NCBI GenBank assembly: GCA_029204225.1
Contig: CM055105.1
Span: 13,719,721 to 13,783,720, forward strand
DNA length: 64,000 bases
Direction: 5' to 3'
Source: Diphasiastrum complanatum
Taxonomy: Eukaryota > Streptophyta > Lycopodiopsida > Lycopodiales > Lycopodiaceae
The position numbers and the translations under genes were made by a program. Under the pieces are notes generated by a model. That model was not told where the DNA came from, did not search any database, and worked only from the letters and a program-made list of their open reading frames with translations. Of this stretch, positions 43,203 to 55,797 are shown piece by piece. Within the stretch, counting starts at the first letter, position 1. Each line of letters begins with the position of its first letter.

Positions 43203-43797
43203 CTTTTGGTATCAGAGCTTGTGTTTCAGGTTATGAAGGAGAAAATCAGATCTATCAATGATTTGGTGAAGATATCAAGTCTAGAGCATGCTAGAGAGGA
43301 TTCTACACCAAAATCGAGTTTTTTGCTTTTGTAGATCAAAACCCTATAGGTCTATAAACTTGATCAATTTTGATTTTTGATTTCACAATGTGCTGGATTT
43401 GGCCGATTTTTGGATCATTAGATCAGCCTAAGTGGTGGCTATTAGATTGCATAATCAAATTTTTAGCATTTGCATGTAGATTTGGAATAGTCAATCTGTT
43501 GTGATTTTGACAAAACCCTAATTTTGATTGGATCTCTAGATAGTGAGGTTGCTGGACTTAATTTGAGTGTGTTTTAATCTTAGGAAGTGGCAAAAGTCAT
43601 TAGATTGAGGATAGATCATAGGTTGATCAATATTCCATGATTCTATGTGTTGATTTGCTTGGTATAAGTGCTAGAAGAGAATTTTTTGAGATAGTTTCAG
43701 ATCTTGGTAATTTCTTTTGAAAGCATTTGTCGTTGTTCAAAGGAGTGCTTTGTGCATTGAAATAGGTTGAAAAAGAAGATCGGGTCATTGCTACATG

Positions 43798-46700
43798 GCA
43801 ACCTCAATTGGAGTCATGTTGGAAGCCAATGATAAGCTTACCTCAAGTAACTATTCATTGTGGAAAGTGAGGATATGGAGTCACTTCTTGAGATGAATGA
43901 TGTTTTGGATATTTTTGTAGGTTTGGAGGAGAGACCAGCAACAGAACAAGATCAAGTGAGGTATGACAAGAGGGCCAAGAAGGATCTACACATGATAAAG
44001 ATGAATGTTACCAATGAGCTTCTCAAGGAAGTTGGTAAGTGCACATCATCTTTGGAACTTGGGATTCATTGAGCTTTATGAATCCAAGTCTACTTCTAGA
44101 GTGTTGACTCTAAGAAGGCAAATCTTTTCTTGTTTGCAAAAGAATGAAGAAAGTGGATCTACATTGACACTTCAAGAGGATGCTATGTTCACCAAGAAAA
44201 ATTCAAGGGCAAAACCAAAAGTAAGTGATCTAAATGGCAAGATCAAGTGGATGCTTCTTCAAGTGGCAAAACGAAGGATAGATCAAAGCTCAAGTGCTTC
44301 TATTGTGGCATCAAACGACACTTTGCAAGTGAGTGCTACAAGAAGAAGAGAGATCAAGGAGACAAGCAAGGTAATCTTACTCTTGATGAGGATGGTTTGG
44401 ATGTTCAAGATACAAATGATGATGCTTTTGTGATGTCTTCATGTATGCTTGCTAATGATGGAGATCTAGATCCTTGGTGGATTTATAGTGGAGCAAGTTC
44501 ACGCTTGACTTTTCACAAAGAGTACTTCACTTCTTTGTTGGCATATGGAGATGACAAGAGGGTGATCTACACGGCCAATGATGGTGAGTGTGCAACCAAA
44601 GGGATTGGCACAATTCCTATTTCTCTCTCGACAAATAGGAATGTTCATTTGAAGGACCTCTTGTCTATTCCATCTATTATCAAGAATTTGCTTAGTGTGA
44701 GTCAAATGCTAAGTAAAGACCTCAAGGTGGAGTTTGATGGAGATGCTTGTATGACCAAAAGGAAGGATGTCTTGATTGAAAAAGGTAAAAGGCAAGGGAA
44801 GTTGTTCAAACTAGATGCTTGTGTTATTGCTAACCAAGTTGGATGTGTTGCAAGGGAGCAAATACCTATTCAAGAGGTTTGGCATAGAAGGATGGGACAC
44901 CTCAACTTCATTGGAGGTAATGGCTAGGAAGAAGATTGTGATAGTTCTTCCAAGTTTCTTAAGTGGCATCAAACATGTTTGTGAGTCTTGTGCTTTGTCT
45001 AAGTCACATAGACTACCTTATACTAGATCTATATCTAGATCTACAAAGCCTTTTCAACTTGTACATTTGGATATTCATGGATTTACTACAATTAGCAATA
45101 GTGGAGCTAAGATGTATGTAACATTCATTGATGATTTTAGTAGATTTTGTTGAATCTATCTACTAAAGAGCAAGGATGAAGTGTATGATGTCTTTATCAA
45201 GTTCAAGAATGCAAGGGAGAACCAATTTCCAACAAAGATCAAGTGCTTAAGGAGTGACAATGGTGGTGAGTACATATCTACCAAGTTCAAGGCCTTTTGT
45301 GATGAGCATGGGATCAAGAGGGAGTATACAAGATCAAGGACCCCACAACAAAATGGAGTGGCTGAAAGGAATAATAGGACTTTATGTGAAAGTGCTAAAG
45401 CTATGAGGTTAAGTGCTAATCTTGACAAACCATTTTGGGATCAAGCTTTGTTGTGTGCCAATTTCTTGTGCAATAGGTGGCCGAGTGCTATTTTGGATGG
45501 AAGGACACCTTTTGAGATGCTATTTGAGAGGAGGCCGAGTGTCAACTCTCTAAGAACCTTTGGATGCACATGCTATGTCAACATTACTATTGATGATAGG
45601 ACCAAGGAGGATCCAGCTTCAAGAAGAGGTATTTTTGTTGGATATACTAAGGTGAGTAAAGCCTACAAGGTTTACATTCCTTCTACTTGGTAAGATGTCA
45701 TCTTTGATGAGGGGAGCATTCCAAAAGTGTCTTCAAGCATGATTGATGGTAGTGTGGATGGATATAACATTCTTGATGTTGATGAAAAGGATCCTACTTT
45801 GGATGGTGATGATCATGGACCTTCATCAAGTCAAAAGCCAAGGAGGACATCAAGGGAAAGACAAGTACCTTCAAGGCTCACATATGATGAAAAGGGTAAG
45901 CAAGTAGTTTCTGGAAATTATGTTGCTTTTCTAACCTCTTTGGATGAACCTACAAGTGTAGATCAAGCAAGGAAAGAAGAGGAGTAGATCCAAGCAATGG
46001 ATCTTGAGTATCAAGCTCTTATGAAGGGTGAAACATCTTTTGGAAGATCTTCTTGTGTAGATGGTGCTATGCAAGTGGATGGATGTTATCCTGCTATAAA
46101 GTCCAGTAATAGATATGGAAAACAAAGTTTGTTCAATGACTTTGATGGTCAAGTTGATGATCAAGAGGTTGATCTCAAAGGGCTTCAACTAGTCAAAATG
46201 GAAGTTGGCAATTTGGAGCTAGTCAAGAGCATCAAAGGAGAGGTAATTGGCAAAGATGCTATGGATCTATTTTTTTCAGCTTATTGAAGACTCAAATAAG
46301 ATCAAAGGAGCAGCAAGGAAGTGTTGTTCAAGTCTACTTTAACAACACTTCCTTGCTGCTCCTTTGATCTCTCAAACATCTCTCATGTTTGCGCATTTTC
46401 ATGTGGATGTGTGCAAATTGTCAAGATATGGTCAAGATTTGTACTAGCATTCTTGGCTGGTTTTGTTGATGGAAATGAAGCTATTGGAGGTTCATTATGT
46501 CACTCACTCATGGACGATTCATCAAGTGATGATGGCATCTTATGGCAAGATGGAGATGGAGGCTCATTCATGGAGTATCATGGTGGATACATGGCAACAA
46601 AGGAAAAAGAAGGAGGAGACATGCAAGCAAATGTTGATAGATCACATTTATTGTTTGTTTGCGATATTTTTTCAGAGAGTTCAAAGTTGGAAGCATGGTG

Positions 46701-46928
46701 GAATCATTTCATTTACACTCTATGTGATTCTTCATTGAAATGATATTGCAACATTTTGTGAGGGAGCAAGTCATTGCAAAGGAAGTGGAGCTTCAACATG
46801 TGTCTTCAAGGGAATATGTAGCTGATATCTTCACCAAAGCATTGGGAAAGGAATTGTTCATGAAGCATAGGATATCACTTGGAGTGTTATCAAATTCCAT
46901 GCTAAAATTAGTTGAAGAGAGAGTGTGA
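43798..46928 (+). pseudogene. Copia element 2 gag-pol, reverse transcriptase deleted
   Basis: Gag starts at 43798 with MATSIGVMLEAN and SSNYSLWKVRIW. A CCHC knuckle follows (CFYCGIKRHFASEC). The protease site is mutated (WWIYSGASSR; normally Asp-Ser-Gly). The integrase has WHRRMGHLN, CESCALSKSH, YVTFIDDFSRFC, LRSDNGGEY and TPQQNGVAERNN, then the F.GY region and an acidic spacer. RT and most of RNase H are replaced by unrelated sequence from about 46040 to 46740, but the end is kept: LQHVSSREYVADIFTKALGK and a stop at 46928, just into the 3' LTR. Several stops and frameshifts occur (for example after SRFC and at IPSTW). Confidence 0.88.
46040..46740 (+). other. Foreign filler in copia element 2 with a 30-bp perfect hairpin
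   Basis: This stretch replaces RT. Perfect inverted arms at 46299-46328 and 46341-46370 (AACAACACTTCCTTGCTGCT then CCTTTGATCT) flank a 12-base loop. Filler sequence on both sides stays largely open in the plus direction but has no recognised domain. Confidence 0.6.
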
Positions 46929-47241
46929 AAGATTCAACTAGTTTGATCATATTTGCTATATATTCATATTTGGCATATTGAGGCCAATTTTGTTTTTAGA
47001 CTTAGAGATTGACTTTTCAAAGTTCATTAGTCTAAATGTCATTTGAATAAACACTTTTTGAAAGTGTGGGAAAGTTAGAAGGCTAGTTTGAGTAGATTCA
47101 AATTTGAATGTTGGGTACATTGAATCTAGACCCAAAAAAAGTAGGGTTAGCATTTTGGAGGGAAAGCCAAGTGCCAAAATAGGGTTTGGACCTGTTATAA
47201 AAGGATGTAACTCGTGGAGAGAGTGATCTTCTCTCGTTGAG
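46924..47241 (+). repeat. 3' LTR of copia element 2, truncated
   Basis: It starts TGTGAAAGATTC immediately after the gag-pol end and aligns with the first half of the 5' LTR, then stops at about 47241, where unrelated sequence begins. Confidence 0.85.
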
Positions 47242-48465
47242 CATCAATCCAACATAATCATCATCCTCACTCCGACCTTTCCACCAAATCAAGCACTTAG
47301 AAATACAATTCCTTAACTGTTTATCTCTAATTCTGAGTACTCTCTCAGGTTCCAAAGGTACACTAAGTGATAAATGTTTTAAATGGCATAAATCCTCATT
47401 AGATCCAATTATATCACCTTCATGTAAATCAACTTACATGAAATACTGAGTATGCAGTAGATTTGCCTTAAAGATATAGTTCATAAGCTAAAGAGCCAAT
47501 TTTTTGTACAATTCGGCATGGTCAAGAATATCTGGTAGATACTTTATAATGCTTGCCTATATATGTTGGGGCTTGGCGCGACATAGATAAGATTGACCTA
47601 GAGTAGGAAATAAGTGTGAGGGATTTGACACACTGCGTGTGTAAGTCCAACCAGTAATCACATTATTTGATTGAATAGATAGCAAGAAAGCTTGTAAAGG
47701 TTAAATAGTTAGAGGCCTAAAAGTCAAATTAGTGAATAAAGGGATATTCCCACCAAAGTTCAAATTCAAATAATAAGGGCGGTAGAAAATTGTCGTAACC
47801 AACTTTCGTGGGAGTTTTATGTGAGATTATCTAGGTCAGATAAAAACTACAATAGCTCAAGTGAAGTCTAGTTTCCAAAATAGAATCTATATTCATATGA
47901 TTATTCATTCTCAATTCTCTAACTATTGCTGCAACATTCTCTACAACTTTCGCATTTTTCTTAATATTTGGAGTGCATTCCATCGGAAGAGCAACATGCA
48001 AATGGAACGTTGCCATTGTTAAAGCTACAATCATGTAAATGAATCTACCTACAATAAATCAATATGAATAGATCTAGCATTCCTTACTTTTGTAATGTTT
48101 ATGTCGCATTGAGAAATTGTCCCGCCTCATATTTCACTATAAGCATACAGTGATTTCAAAAGTTTTGCCTCTCCCGCTTCAGTTTTTGCATTGAGCACAC
48201 CAAGATATTCAGTCTTAAAGCTCTAGTCCCGAATTTGGGAACAAGCATGAAGAGAAGTTATTACTTCTCATGCTAAACTAACTATTGTTTGAAGTTAACC
48301 ATACTAGTTAAACGTCAAGCAAGGCCGAAAACTCAAAAAATGGTGACCAGAAGTTATCGGTTTGCATTCTCTCTCTACGTAACCTCTCTCTAAAGTGAAA
48401 TTTCTTAAAGAGCCCATTTTGAGCCCATATTTCCCCTAATGCGAAGGGTTTCTCTTAGAGATACG
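47242..48465 (-). other. Unassigned region with coding-like fragments
   Basis: The minus strand at about 47242-47560 reads KYLPDILDHAELYKKL, HLSLSVPLEPERVLRIRD and CLIWWKGRSEDDDYVGLM with two stops. A second frame is at 47831-48034. No family is recognised. The position next to transposon copy C raises the possibility of another transposon gene, but I see no match to copies A-D. Confidence 0.25.
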
Positions 48466-49810
48466 CTATTGACTACTCTGAAACCTTCTCTCATGTCGTC
48501 AAACATTCATCCCTACGTTTGTTGTTTGCATATGCAGCAGCTTATGACCTCAGGATCCACATTGTGGACGAGAAGACAGCCTTCTTGCATGGTGAATTAG
48601 ACGAAGAGGTCTACATGGATCAACCCCCAGGATTTGTCTCGAACTCACTTCCTGACTATGTATGCATAATGCATAGAAGCATCTACGGTCTGAAGCGATC
48701 AGTCCGACAATGGTACAAGAAGAAGAATCAGGCCCTAAAATCATTGGGATTCAAGCCTCTGTTGGCTGACTCCAATGTGTATGTCAGAGTTACAGATGGG
48801 CAGATCATCATAGTGGTTGTTTATGTGGACGACACTCTAATACTTTGCAGGAGTGAGCAACTAATTGCTGAAGTAAAGACAGACATCTCGAAGCATTTCG
48901 AGATAGTGGATCTAGGAGAAGCCAGGTGTTATCTAGGCTTACAAATTGAAAGGAACTATGAGGGAGACAAGTTATACCTTCACCAGTGCAGATACACCCA
49001 GAAGATCCTAGAGGACTTTGGGATGCTGAACTGCAAAGGAGCGAACACTCCAATGCTCGCAGGGATGGTGCTAACAAATGATGACTGTCCAAAGAATGAG
49101 GAAGAAAGAGAACAGATGCAGCTCACACCCTACAGGAGGTTGATAGGTTCACTGATGTACCTTGCAGACAACACATGCCCTGATACTGCTTATGCAGTAT
49201 TCAGGATAAGCCAATCCTGCACGAATCTAGGCTTGACACATTGGAAGATTACGAATTTTGTAATATCTTCAATGAACGAGGGATTATGGCTTGTGTTATT
49301 GTCGTGGTGCAGGTCTCAGGATACTTTCCTATAGCGATGCTAGCTGGGCATCTCTTAGGGACGACTGTAAAAGCATCTCAGGGGGATGCACCATTGCATC
49401 AGGAGCAGCAGTTCTCTGGGTCAGCAAGAAGCAGACCATTGTAGCCCAGTCATCCTACGAAGTAGAATATGTAGCAGCAGCGAAGATGGCCAAGAAATAA
49501 TTTGGCTAAGGCAATTCCTGGACAAATTGGGCGAAACAAGGAACGAGCCATTGGTCTTCCAGATGGACAACACCTCTACGATACACCTGACGAAAGATCT
49601 TGTGTTCCACTCAAGAACGAAGCACATTGCGATCAAGTATCACTTGATCAGGGATCTGATTGAAAGGAAGATGATGCAGACCACCTTCATAGGAACGAAA
49701 GATATGGTTGTTGACATTTTCACTAAAGTTTTGGACAAAGGGCTCTTTGAGAGGCAAAGGAGCAGTCTCGGGATCATAAAGCTACCATGCTTTGAGAGGG
49801 AGCTGAAGAA
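48466..49810 (+). pseudogene. Copia element 3 reverse transcriptase and RNase H
   Basis: The frame opens in mid-RT with YSETFSHVVKHSSLRLLF, then EKTAFLHGELDEEVYM, SIYGLKRSVRQWY and the catalytic VVYVDDTLIL. After a frameshift near 49250, RNase H reads LSYSDASWASLRDDCKS, SSYEVEYVAAAKMAK, FQMDNTSTIHLTKD, RTKHIAIKYHLIR and VVDIFTKVLDK. The 5' half (gag, protease, integrase) is absent. The catalytic YVDD is intact. Confidence 0.88.
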
Positions 49811-50141
49811 ACAAAGTGTTTCTGATTACAAAGCCTTGCTAGCTTTCAGCCCTTCACCTAACGAAGATGTTTGCGAACTCAAACATCTGGAGACACGAAA
49901 CACAAAGAGTTTTGCGAACACGAAAGTCAACGAAGATGAAGACGAATGGTTCGTGAACACGAATGGTTCGCAAACATGAACGGTTCGCGAACACGAAGGA
50001 TCCACGAACAAGATTCCTTTGTGGTCCAGCAAGAGAGAAAGACAGACGAGGTAAACAAACCAACGGTAGAAACGAAACCCGTTCTGTCCTCACGCTCCAA
50101 GGAGTACCACCAGAGATCACGCAAGTACCTAGAAGTACCTC
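49811..50141 (+). repeat. GAACACGAA minisatellite-like tail of copia element 3
   Basis: Between 49868 and 50010 the words TTCGCGAACACGAA and TTTGCGAAC recur with 12-18 base spacing. In the plus frame this is an Asn/Thr-rich tail after RNase H; it may be non-coding. Confidence 0.5.
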
Positions 50142-50543
50142 TGACCTGATGGCATGACGTCAACCGATTCTTTCTAGGTCGTGGCTAATCTGCCACTCTT
50201 GTAATTTCCTGATTAGTTGTAGATGTATAATCACTCTAATCTTAGGTTTACATAGAGAGACCGTACTTACTGGATAATACTTGACATATATCAAAACAAG
50301 ATACACAGAGTGTAACTAAGAGAAGAGACACTGAAGAAGTTTGATGCTAGTAAGCAATCAAGACGAACACAGACAGAAGCTTCACCTGCGTGCGAGAAGA
50401 TAATTCTATCTAGGATCAAAAGATCCAATTGTCCGCTAGTGAAGTGAGACTACTACTCGTGAGAGAACCATGCTTCTCTCACGCCAACGCACTATGTGGA
50501 TTCGCAGGCAGTTTCCTGAAGAAATCAGAGAAAATCAGTATAG
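50142..50543 (+). repeat. 3' LTR of copia element 3, truncated
   Basis: It begins about TGACCTGATGGCATGACG and matches the reverse complement of 56125-56500, so elements 3 and 4 belong to one family in opposite orientation. It ends at about 50543, where an inverted fragment of another LTR begins. Confidence 0.75.
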
Positions 50544-50545
50544 AT

Positions 50546-50699
50546 TATTTTCCCACACTTTCAAAAAGTGTTTATTCAAATGAAATTTAGACTAATGAAC
50601 TTTGAAAAGTCAACCTCTAAGTCTAAAACAAGTTTTGGCCTCAATATGTCAAATATGGAAATATTGCAAAATGTGATGAAACTAGTTGAATCTTTCACA
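50546..50699 (-). repeat. Inverted LTR fragment of the copia element 2 family
   Basis: Its reverse complement starts TGTGAAAGATTCAACTAG and follows the first about 150 bases of the element 2 LTRs. It ends at 50699, adjacent to transposon copy C. Confidence 0.8.
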
Positions 50700-51008
50700 G
50701 AAAATACTATAATATAGCTCTGGTAGGGTCGACGAAAGTTCATATGTAGTATCAGAGAAGATTTTCAACTTGGCGAGGGTTATGTAGACATAAAACTAGT
50801 TTTCAGTAGAACTAACCTTCGTCGAATAAATTATTTGGAAAATAACCTTTGCCTGATTCATTGATGATAAAAAATTGTATGAGGAATATTAAAGAGGGCT
50901 AAAACTGTTTATTTGATTTGTATATGTCATTTAAGTTTGATTTGCACTTGATAACATGAATTATTTATTTATTAAACATAATTTGAGCTTCATATGTTTG
51001 TTGCAGAT
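50700..51008. other. Intron or lost 5' part of copy C transposase
   Basis: AT-rich and non-coding, ending in GTTTGTTGCAG, a good splice acceptor for the exon that follows. The coiled-coil first exon seen in copy D is not present. Confidence 0.4.
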
Positions 51009-52900
51009 CATGTTTGGTGGCAAAGAACTATTTAATAGATCGTTCATGCATTGGATCATCTTTAAGTCATGTTTTACCTAGAAAGTCAGCAAAGGAAATG
51101 ATAAAAAATGCTCGGTTTGAAAAATTGAAAAATGAAATTGTAGAGACTATTTTGATTAAGGTTCAATCATACTTGGATGCGAATGTGATACAAGGTGCAT
51201 GTGATGTATCTGGAATTAGCAGAAATGCTTATTCTACTTTTTTTTAGAATAGTTAAAGAAGCTTTTTCCCAAGTGATGGTGAAAAAAATTAATCTTCCGC
51301 GTCCATATCTGGTAAGATTAGCTAGAAATTTTTATAATGACGGAATGTTCAAGGTAGTTGGCCAAACACTTCATATAACTGAATTATACAAATCAGAATA
51401 TGGTGAGCTCAATTACAACGATTGCAATAATATTTTCCTTGATATTGAAAATGTTTTAAAATACATTATTCGATTCTATAAACTAGACGAACATCAAGTG
51501 AATGGAAAGATCATTATTGTAATAAAATTGGATGAATCTGAAATCATCAAGGGTCAGAAGTTGGAACGTGTGAGTGTCACTTTGATGAGCAAAATTTCAG
51601 ATACAGATGATCAAACGTTTAGTGTTCAATCGGAAAATCACATATGGTGGTTGGCGGCATTCCAAGTATACATTTCAATTTTCATTTAGAATATCTATAT
51701 TAACAATTCATACCTTGCCAGTTTTTATTGACATGTGATGCGTTACTTGTTTTTCTACAGGTCTTGAAAGAGGACCATAAAATACTATCATGGATATTTT
51801 CAAGAACAAACTATGGTGAGATTATAAAGAGACATTTGGAGGGTGAGAAATTTACAGTCGAAAACCATGGAAGTTTTCAAACTCAATGGCACCTTGCAGG
51901 GGATTTGAAAACATTAAAATGTATGTATAATGTCTCTCATGGGGCAACATCAAAGCATCCATGTCTTTATTGCATGAAGGATTGCTACAATATGAATTTG
52001 GGACGATCAACAAACACTGACCCAACACGAGAAGCTGAAGATCCAAATATGAAAAGTGTTCCGCCAATTCCATTAAAATATGTTCACATATACACATTGC
52101 ATGTTGAGGTTCATATTATTGAAAAACTAATTTACCTGCATATTCTACTAGCATGGAATCATAAACCAGAGTCAGTGGCTAAAGCACAATTAGGAGGTTG
52201 GAAATAGTTCTGTCAAATGCAGGACTACATAAAGGGAATGCTACAATTGAAAAAAGTGACAGATTCTCAGGAAAAAAAGGAAACGTCTAAAGCAAGAAGA
52301 CTTTTATCCAATCACACATGCAAAGAATCAAGTGTTAGATACGAAATTTGGAGAGAAATTGTTCAAGCCACACGAACATTGGAAGGAAGTAATCGAGTGG
52401 AAAAGGGACAAGTGTGGACCAACTTAGACAAACTCATAGGTGTTATCAGGAAAGAAAACCTATCATCAGAAGATATGAGGACTTTGAAAAATCATTGCAC
52501 CACATTTGTAAAATCTGTTCATGATCGTTGGGGAAAAGACAACGTTACTCATTACATGGTGCTAATCTATATCATTATCTGGTACTTTTTTCATTCATAC
52601 TTATATTTTTTTCTATTGATGTAACTAATCGAAACTATTGTTTGCAGCACATCCGTCTTCATCATGCAACTTATTTTGCAAAGGAATATGGGAGCTTAAG
52701 TATCATTACAAGGCATGGAAAAATCTCATTGGCAAGCAAGGGGAGCATTTCATAGAGTGACAAATCATGGAGGACACAATTCAAGAAATAAATATTTAGT
52801 TCAACTTTTTTAGTGGTTTTACAAAAGAGCACAATATAGATATCAAGCTAAAAACTCGCCAAGTATTACGATATTTTGAAAGGCATTCAAATTCATTACA
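51009..52900 (+). pseudogene. DDE-type transposase candidate of the H3-Ulp1 transposon family, copy C
   Basis: Exons run 51009-51665, 51761 to about 52556, and 52648 to about 52900, with introns at the same places as copy D. Motifs: IIVIKLDESEIIKGQK (Asp codon 51531), HLAGDLKTLKCM (Asp codon 51902), SKHPCLYCM, LSNHTCKESS, WGKDNVTHYM and GMEKSHWQA (Glu codon 52718). Lesions are a frameshift in a run of eight T (about 51236-51243), further shifts near 52200-52290 and before GMEKSH, and a stop in LVQLF-stop-WFYKR. The first exon is missing. The convergent minus gene at 52948 is the homologue of copy A's GGHK gene, which ties transposase and histone gene to the same family. Confidence 0.72.
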
Positions 52901-52947
52901 AAAGGGAGATCTTTGTAATATATCAAAAATCTGTTACAGAAAATCAT

Positions 52948-53300
52948 TTAATTATTATCATCATCCTCTTCAAGATTCAGACGGATGGTATTGTCATGAA
53001 GGAATAATCTCCTTTCATATGGATCCAAAAATTCTAGATTTTTCCTCTTGCTCGAATAAAGGGCCATTGCAGATGATCTTTTGGTAGTCTCATTGGGAGT
53101 ATAACCCAATATCTTAATAGCCAAATCTCTCTTCACAAAAATTATTTTATATGCTCCTCTTGCGTACTTATGGCCTCCTAAACAAACTGATAATGATTTG
53201 ATGGCCATAATGACAGTGGTTGCATATGGATTATAAGACGAATGATATATACAAATCTCATTATTTTGAAAGTTTATCAAATAATGAGATAGAGAAACAT
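52948..53300 (-). pseudogene. GGHK gene of the H3-Ulp1 transposon family, copy C, C-terminal part
   Basis: It reads NNEICIYHSSYNP, IMAIKSLSVCLGGHKY, KIIFVKRDLAIKILGY, RSSAMALYS and RRLFLHDNTI, aligned along its length with 294-700 of copy A, and ends in an acidic EEDDDNN tail. Upstream (to the right) the match stops near 53310, where retrotransposon sequence begins, so the cysteine-rich and acidic first part is missing. Function unknown. Confidence 0.65.
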
Positions 53301-53309
53301 CTTTTCCCC

Positions 53310-53760
53310 CAGCTGATACACCCCCGACGCCTCCATGTACATAGAATTTGCTTCAAACAGGAACACAGATCATGCTACACAGTAACATAGATAGAAAACA
53401 CTCTCCTTAGCAAGCTCACATAGCAACTGTATTTCTCAAAATGAAATTACACTGTACATATAGTTGTTCACTTAGGCAACCCATGCATGACCCAGGTTGC
53501 CGTTGGCGGGATGCGTGTCCCATCGACTTGCCTCATGGCGAGGCCAACTGATCCTTATCAACTGATAGGACCCATAATATAGTAGCACAATGATTCTACT
53601 TTAATTCTAACTCTCTCCCTTAAAGTAGAGTCTACTTTTTATACAGTCATATACATAGCTTTAAAGTCAACAAACTTTAAGTACAGAAAGCTTTGATCTA
53701 AACTTATCAAACTTCTCTCCAACAAGTGGCTAAGTGAAAATATCAGCTAGTTGTTCTTCT
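53310..53760 (-). other. Probable 3' LTR or downstream sequence of copia element 4
   Basis: Non-coding, with CTCTCTCCCTTAAAGTAGAG at about 53611, which on the minus strand is a purine-rich tract. It does not match the LTR at 55798-56500, so the 3' end of element 4 was replaced or belongs to another element. Confidence 0.3.
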
Positions 53761-53764
53761 GTGC

Positions 53765-55700
53765 TACAATGAACAACATGAATTTCACGACTCAGCAGCT
53801 TCTCACATATAAAGTGATATTGAATGTGTTTAGTTCTCGCATGGAACACTGGATTCTTTGCTAGCTAGATGCCACTCTGACTGTCGCTATGTAATGTCGT
53901 GGGATTTTTCTGCTTCATGCCAACTTCTTCCAAGATTTGTCTCAACCATGTAGCTTCTTGTGCTGCACTACACATTGCCTTATACTCTGCTTCTGTGGTG
54001 GATAGAGCAATTGTACTTTGCTTTTTACTAGACCAAGAAAAGCAACTACCACAACTGGAATACATACCCTGTGGTGGATCTACGATCATCATAATCACCT
54101 CCCCAATCCGCATCCACATAGCCACACAACTCAGCTAAACCATCATGCTTCTTGTAGATTAAGCCATACTCTAAAGTGCCACAGGTGGTTGAACTGGTTG
54201 CATTTGAGATGCTGACCCGTTATTGCTCCATGATGACTTGCCTGATAGAGTGCCATTGAGTTCATGTGGCAGAGTCTTCTGTGCCACAAGGTGTCTAGCG
54301 AGTCGTCATGGGTCTGATGCATTTGATCTTCAAGTAGGCGCACCTTTAGATGATATAGGTTGCGCTTCCTTCTAACTTAAGAAATGAGAGTGCTGATGCT
54401 GGCATCAATCACATTGCATGCTTCGTTAGAAAAAGTCACATGCAACCTTGCATCTGCTATTCTTGCTACAGAGAGCAAGTCTGGTTGCAGAGTTGGCACG
54501 AACAGAACGTCTTCGAGTCGTCTGTCTCTGCCGTTGGTGTTGAGTCAGAGTGAACCAATACCATTCACTTAATGTTTGGATCCATCTCCAAGAATTATGA
54601 ATCTTGGGGGATCTGCACTTCTGAAATCAGACATGATTCGTCTTGATGTCACAAAGTGCGAGGTGGCTCCTGAATTCAGGATCACCTCATGTGTGTCAGA
54701 CGTTGATGCTGCACACACATCTTCACAGATGTAGGCGGTCGAACAATTTTTGTTCGTTCTTTCTTCGCCCAACTTTGATCTCTCGGGCTCCTCGACATAA
54801 AAAGTACTATTATTGTTCTCCTCTCTTTTTTGTGCTGATCTGTTTCTTGGGTTCTGGCAACAATCCATGGCTACATGACCCTTCTTATGGCAATAAATAC
54901 ACTCAATCTTGGGATTGAGCCAGCAGGTATCTACTGTATGCCCGTCTCTTCTGCATCTCGTGCAGGTCTTCTTGTCTGCATCTTGTCGTTTCGACCTCCC
55001 TTTGTTTCGCTAGTCACGATCTTGCCTCTGATTCGGCTCCCTCTTAGGCTTGAACTGTTTCTTTGATTTTTCTCTGTTGCCGTAGAGTTCCTGGTCAGAA
55101 CCATCTTTGTGATCAAGATGCTCTCTGGCCTCGACTTCCTCTCGAATCTCGACAATCGCCTTTTCGAGGTTCATGGTAGGATCTTTCGTGAGTAGGGTTC
55201 GTGTCATCTGGAAAGATCTGGGTAAGGCTCTCAACATATATGTGAGCTGCTTCTCAGCTGATACTGCATTCTCTGCTCCTGAGTTGTGTAGTGATAGAAA
55301 CAGATCGTTCATCTTTCTCATGAAACAGGTGAGGTCTTTTCCATCCCATTGCAGATTCGTCAACTGATCTTCCAGCATCATAATCTGACTTCTTGATTTC
55401 GTCTGAAATCTTGTGAGCAGTGCATCCCACATCTCCTTAGCTTTGGAGAGTGTAGCCCAGTCAAATGTAAGGCTATCTTTGATGGAAGATGATAGCAAGG
55501 CTACTGCCTTGTCGTTTTTCTCCCTCCATTCGCGTAGCTCCTTGCCTGTTGTCGTAGGCATTTCTTCTGTGCCATCTACAGTCCTTCGCCCTTGAGTATC
55601 AAAGATGTCCTAACTTTCCAGGCTAGAAAGTTAGATCCTGCAGAATTAAGTATAGTGCAGATCTTGCTCTGCATGCTGTTGATTGAATCCCTTGCTTCTT
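53765..55700 (-). pseudogene. Copia element 4 gag-pol, integrase core and RT deleted
   Basis: From the right on the minus strand, gag begins near 55696 (MQSKICTILNSAGSNFLAWK), has one frameshift, then EMWDALLTRF, QLTNLQWDG and AIVEIREEVEAREHL. A CCHC-type knuckle follows (CIYCHKKGHVAMDC). The protease motif reads VILNSGATSHF, with Asn in place of the catalytic Asp. WHRRLCHMNSMAL marks the start of the integrase. Sequence then jumps to RNase H (CFSWSSKKQSTIALSTTEAE, WLRQILEEVG, LHSDSQSGI). The integrase catalytic core and RT are gone. Confidence 0.82.
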
Positions 55701-55797
55701 GAAGTTTGTTTTCTTGTTGATGGTTGATTGTCTGAATGCTTGGCCTCCTGGATCTGCTAGCTTATTGGCTATGGCAGGGTGGCTTTGATACCACTAA

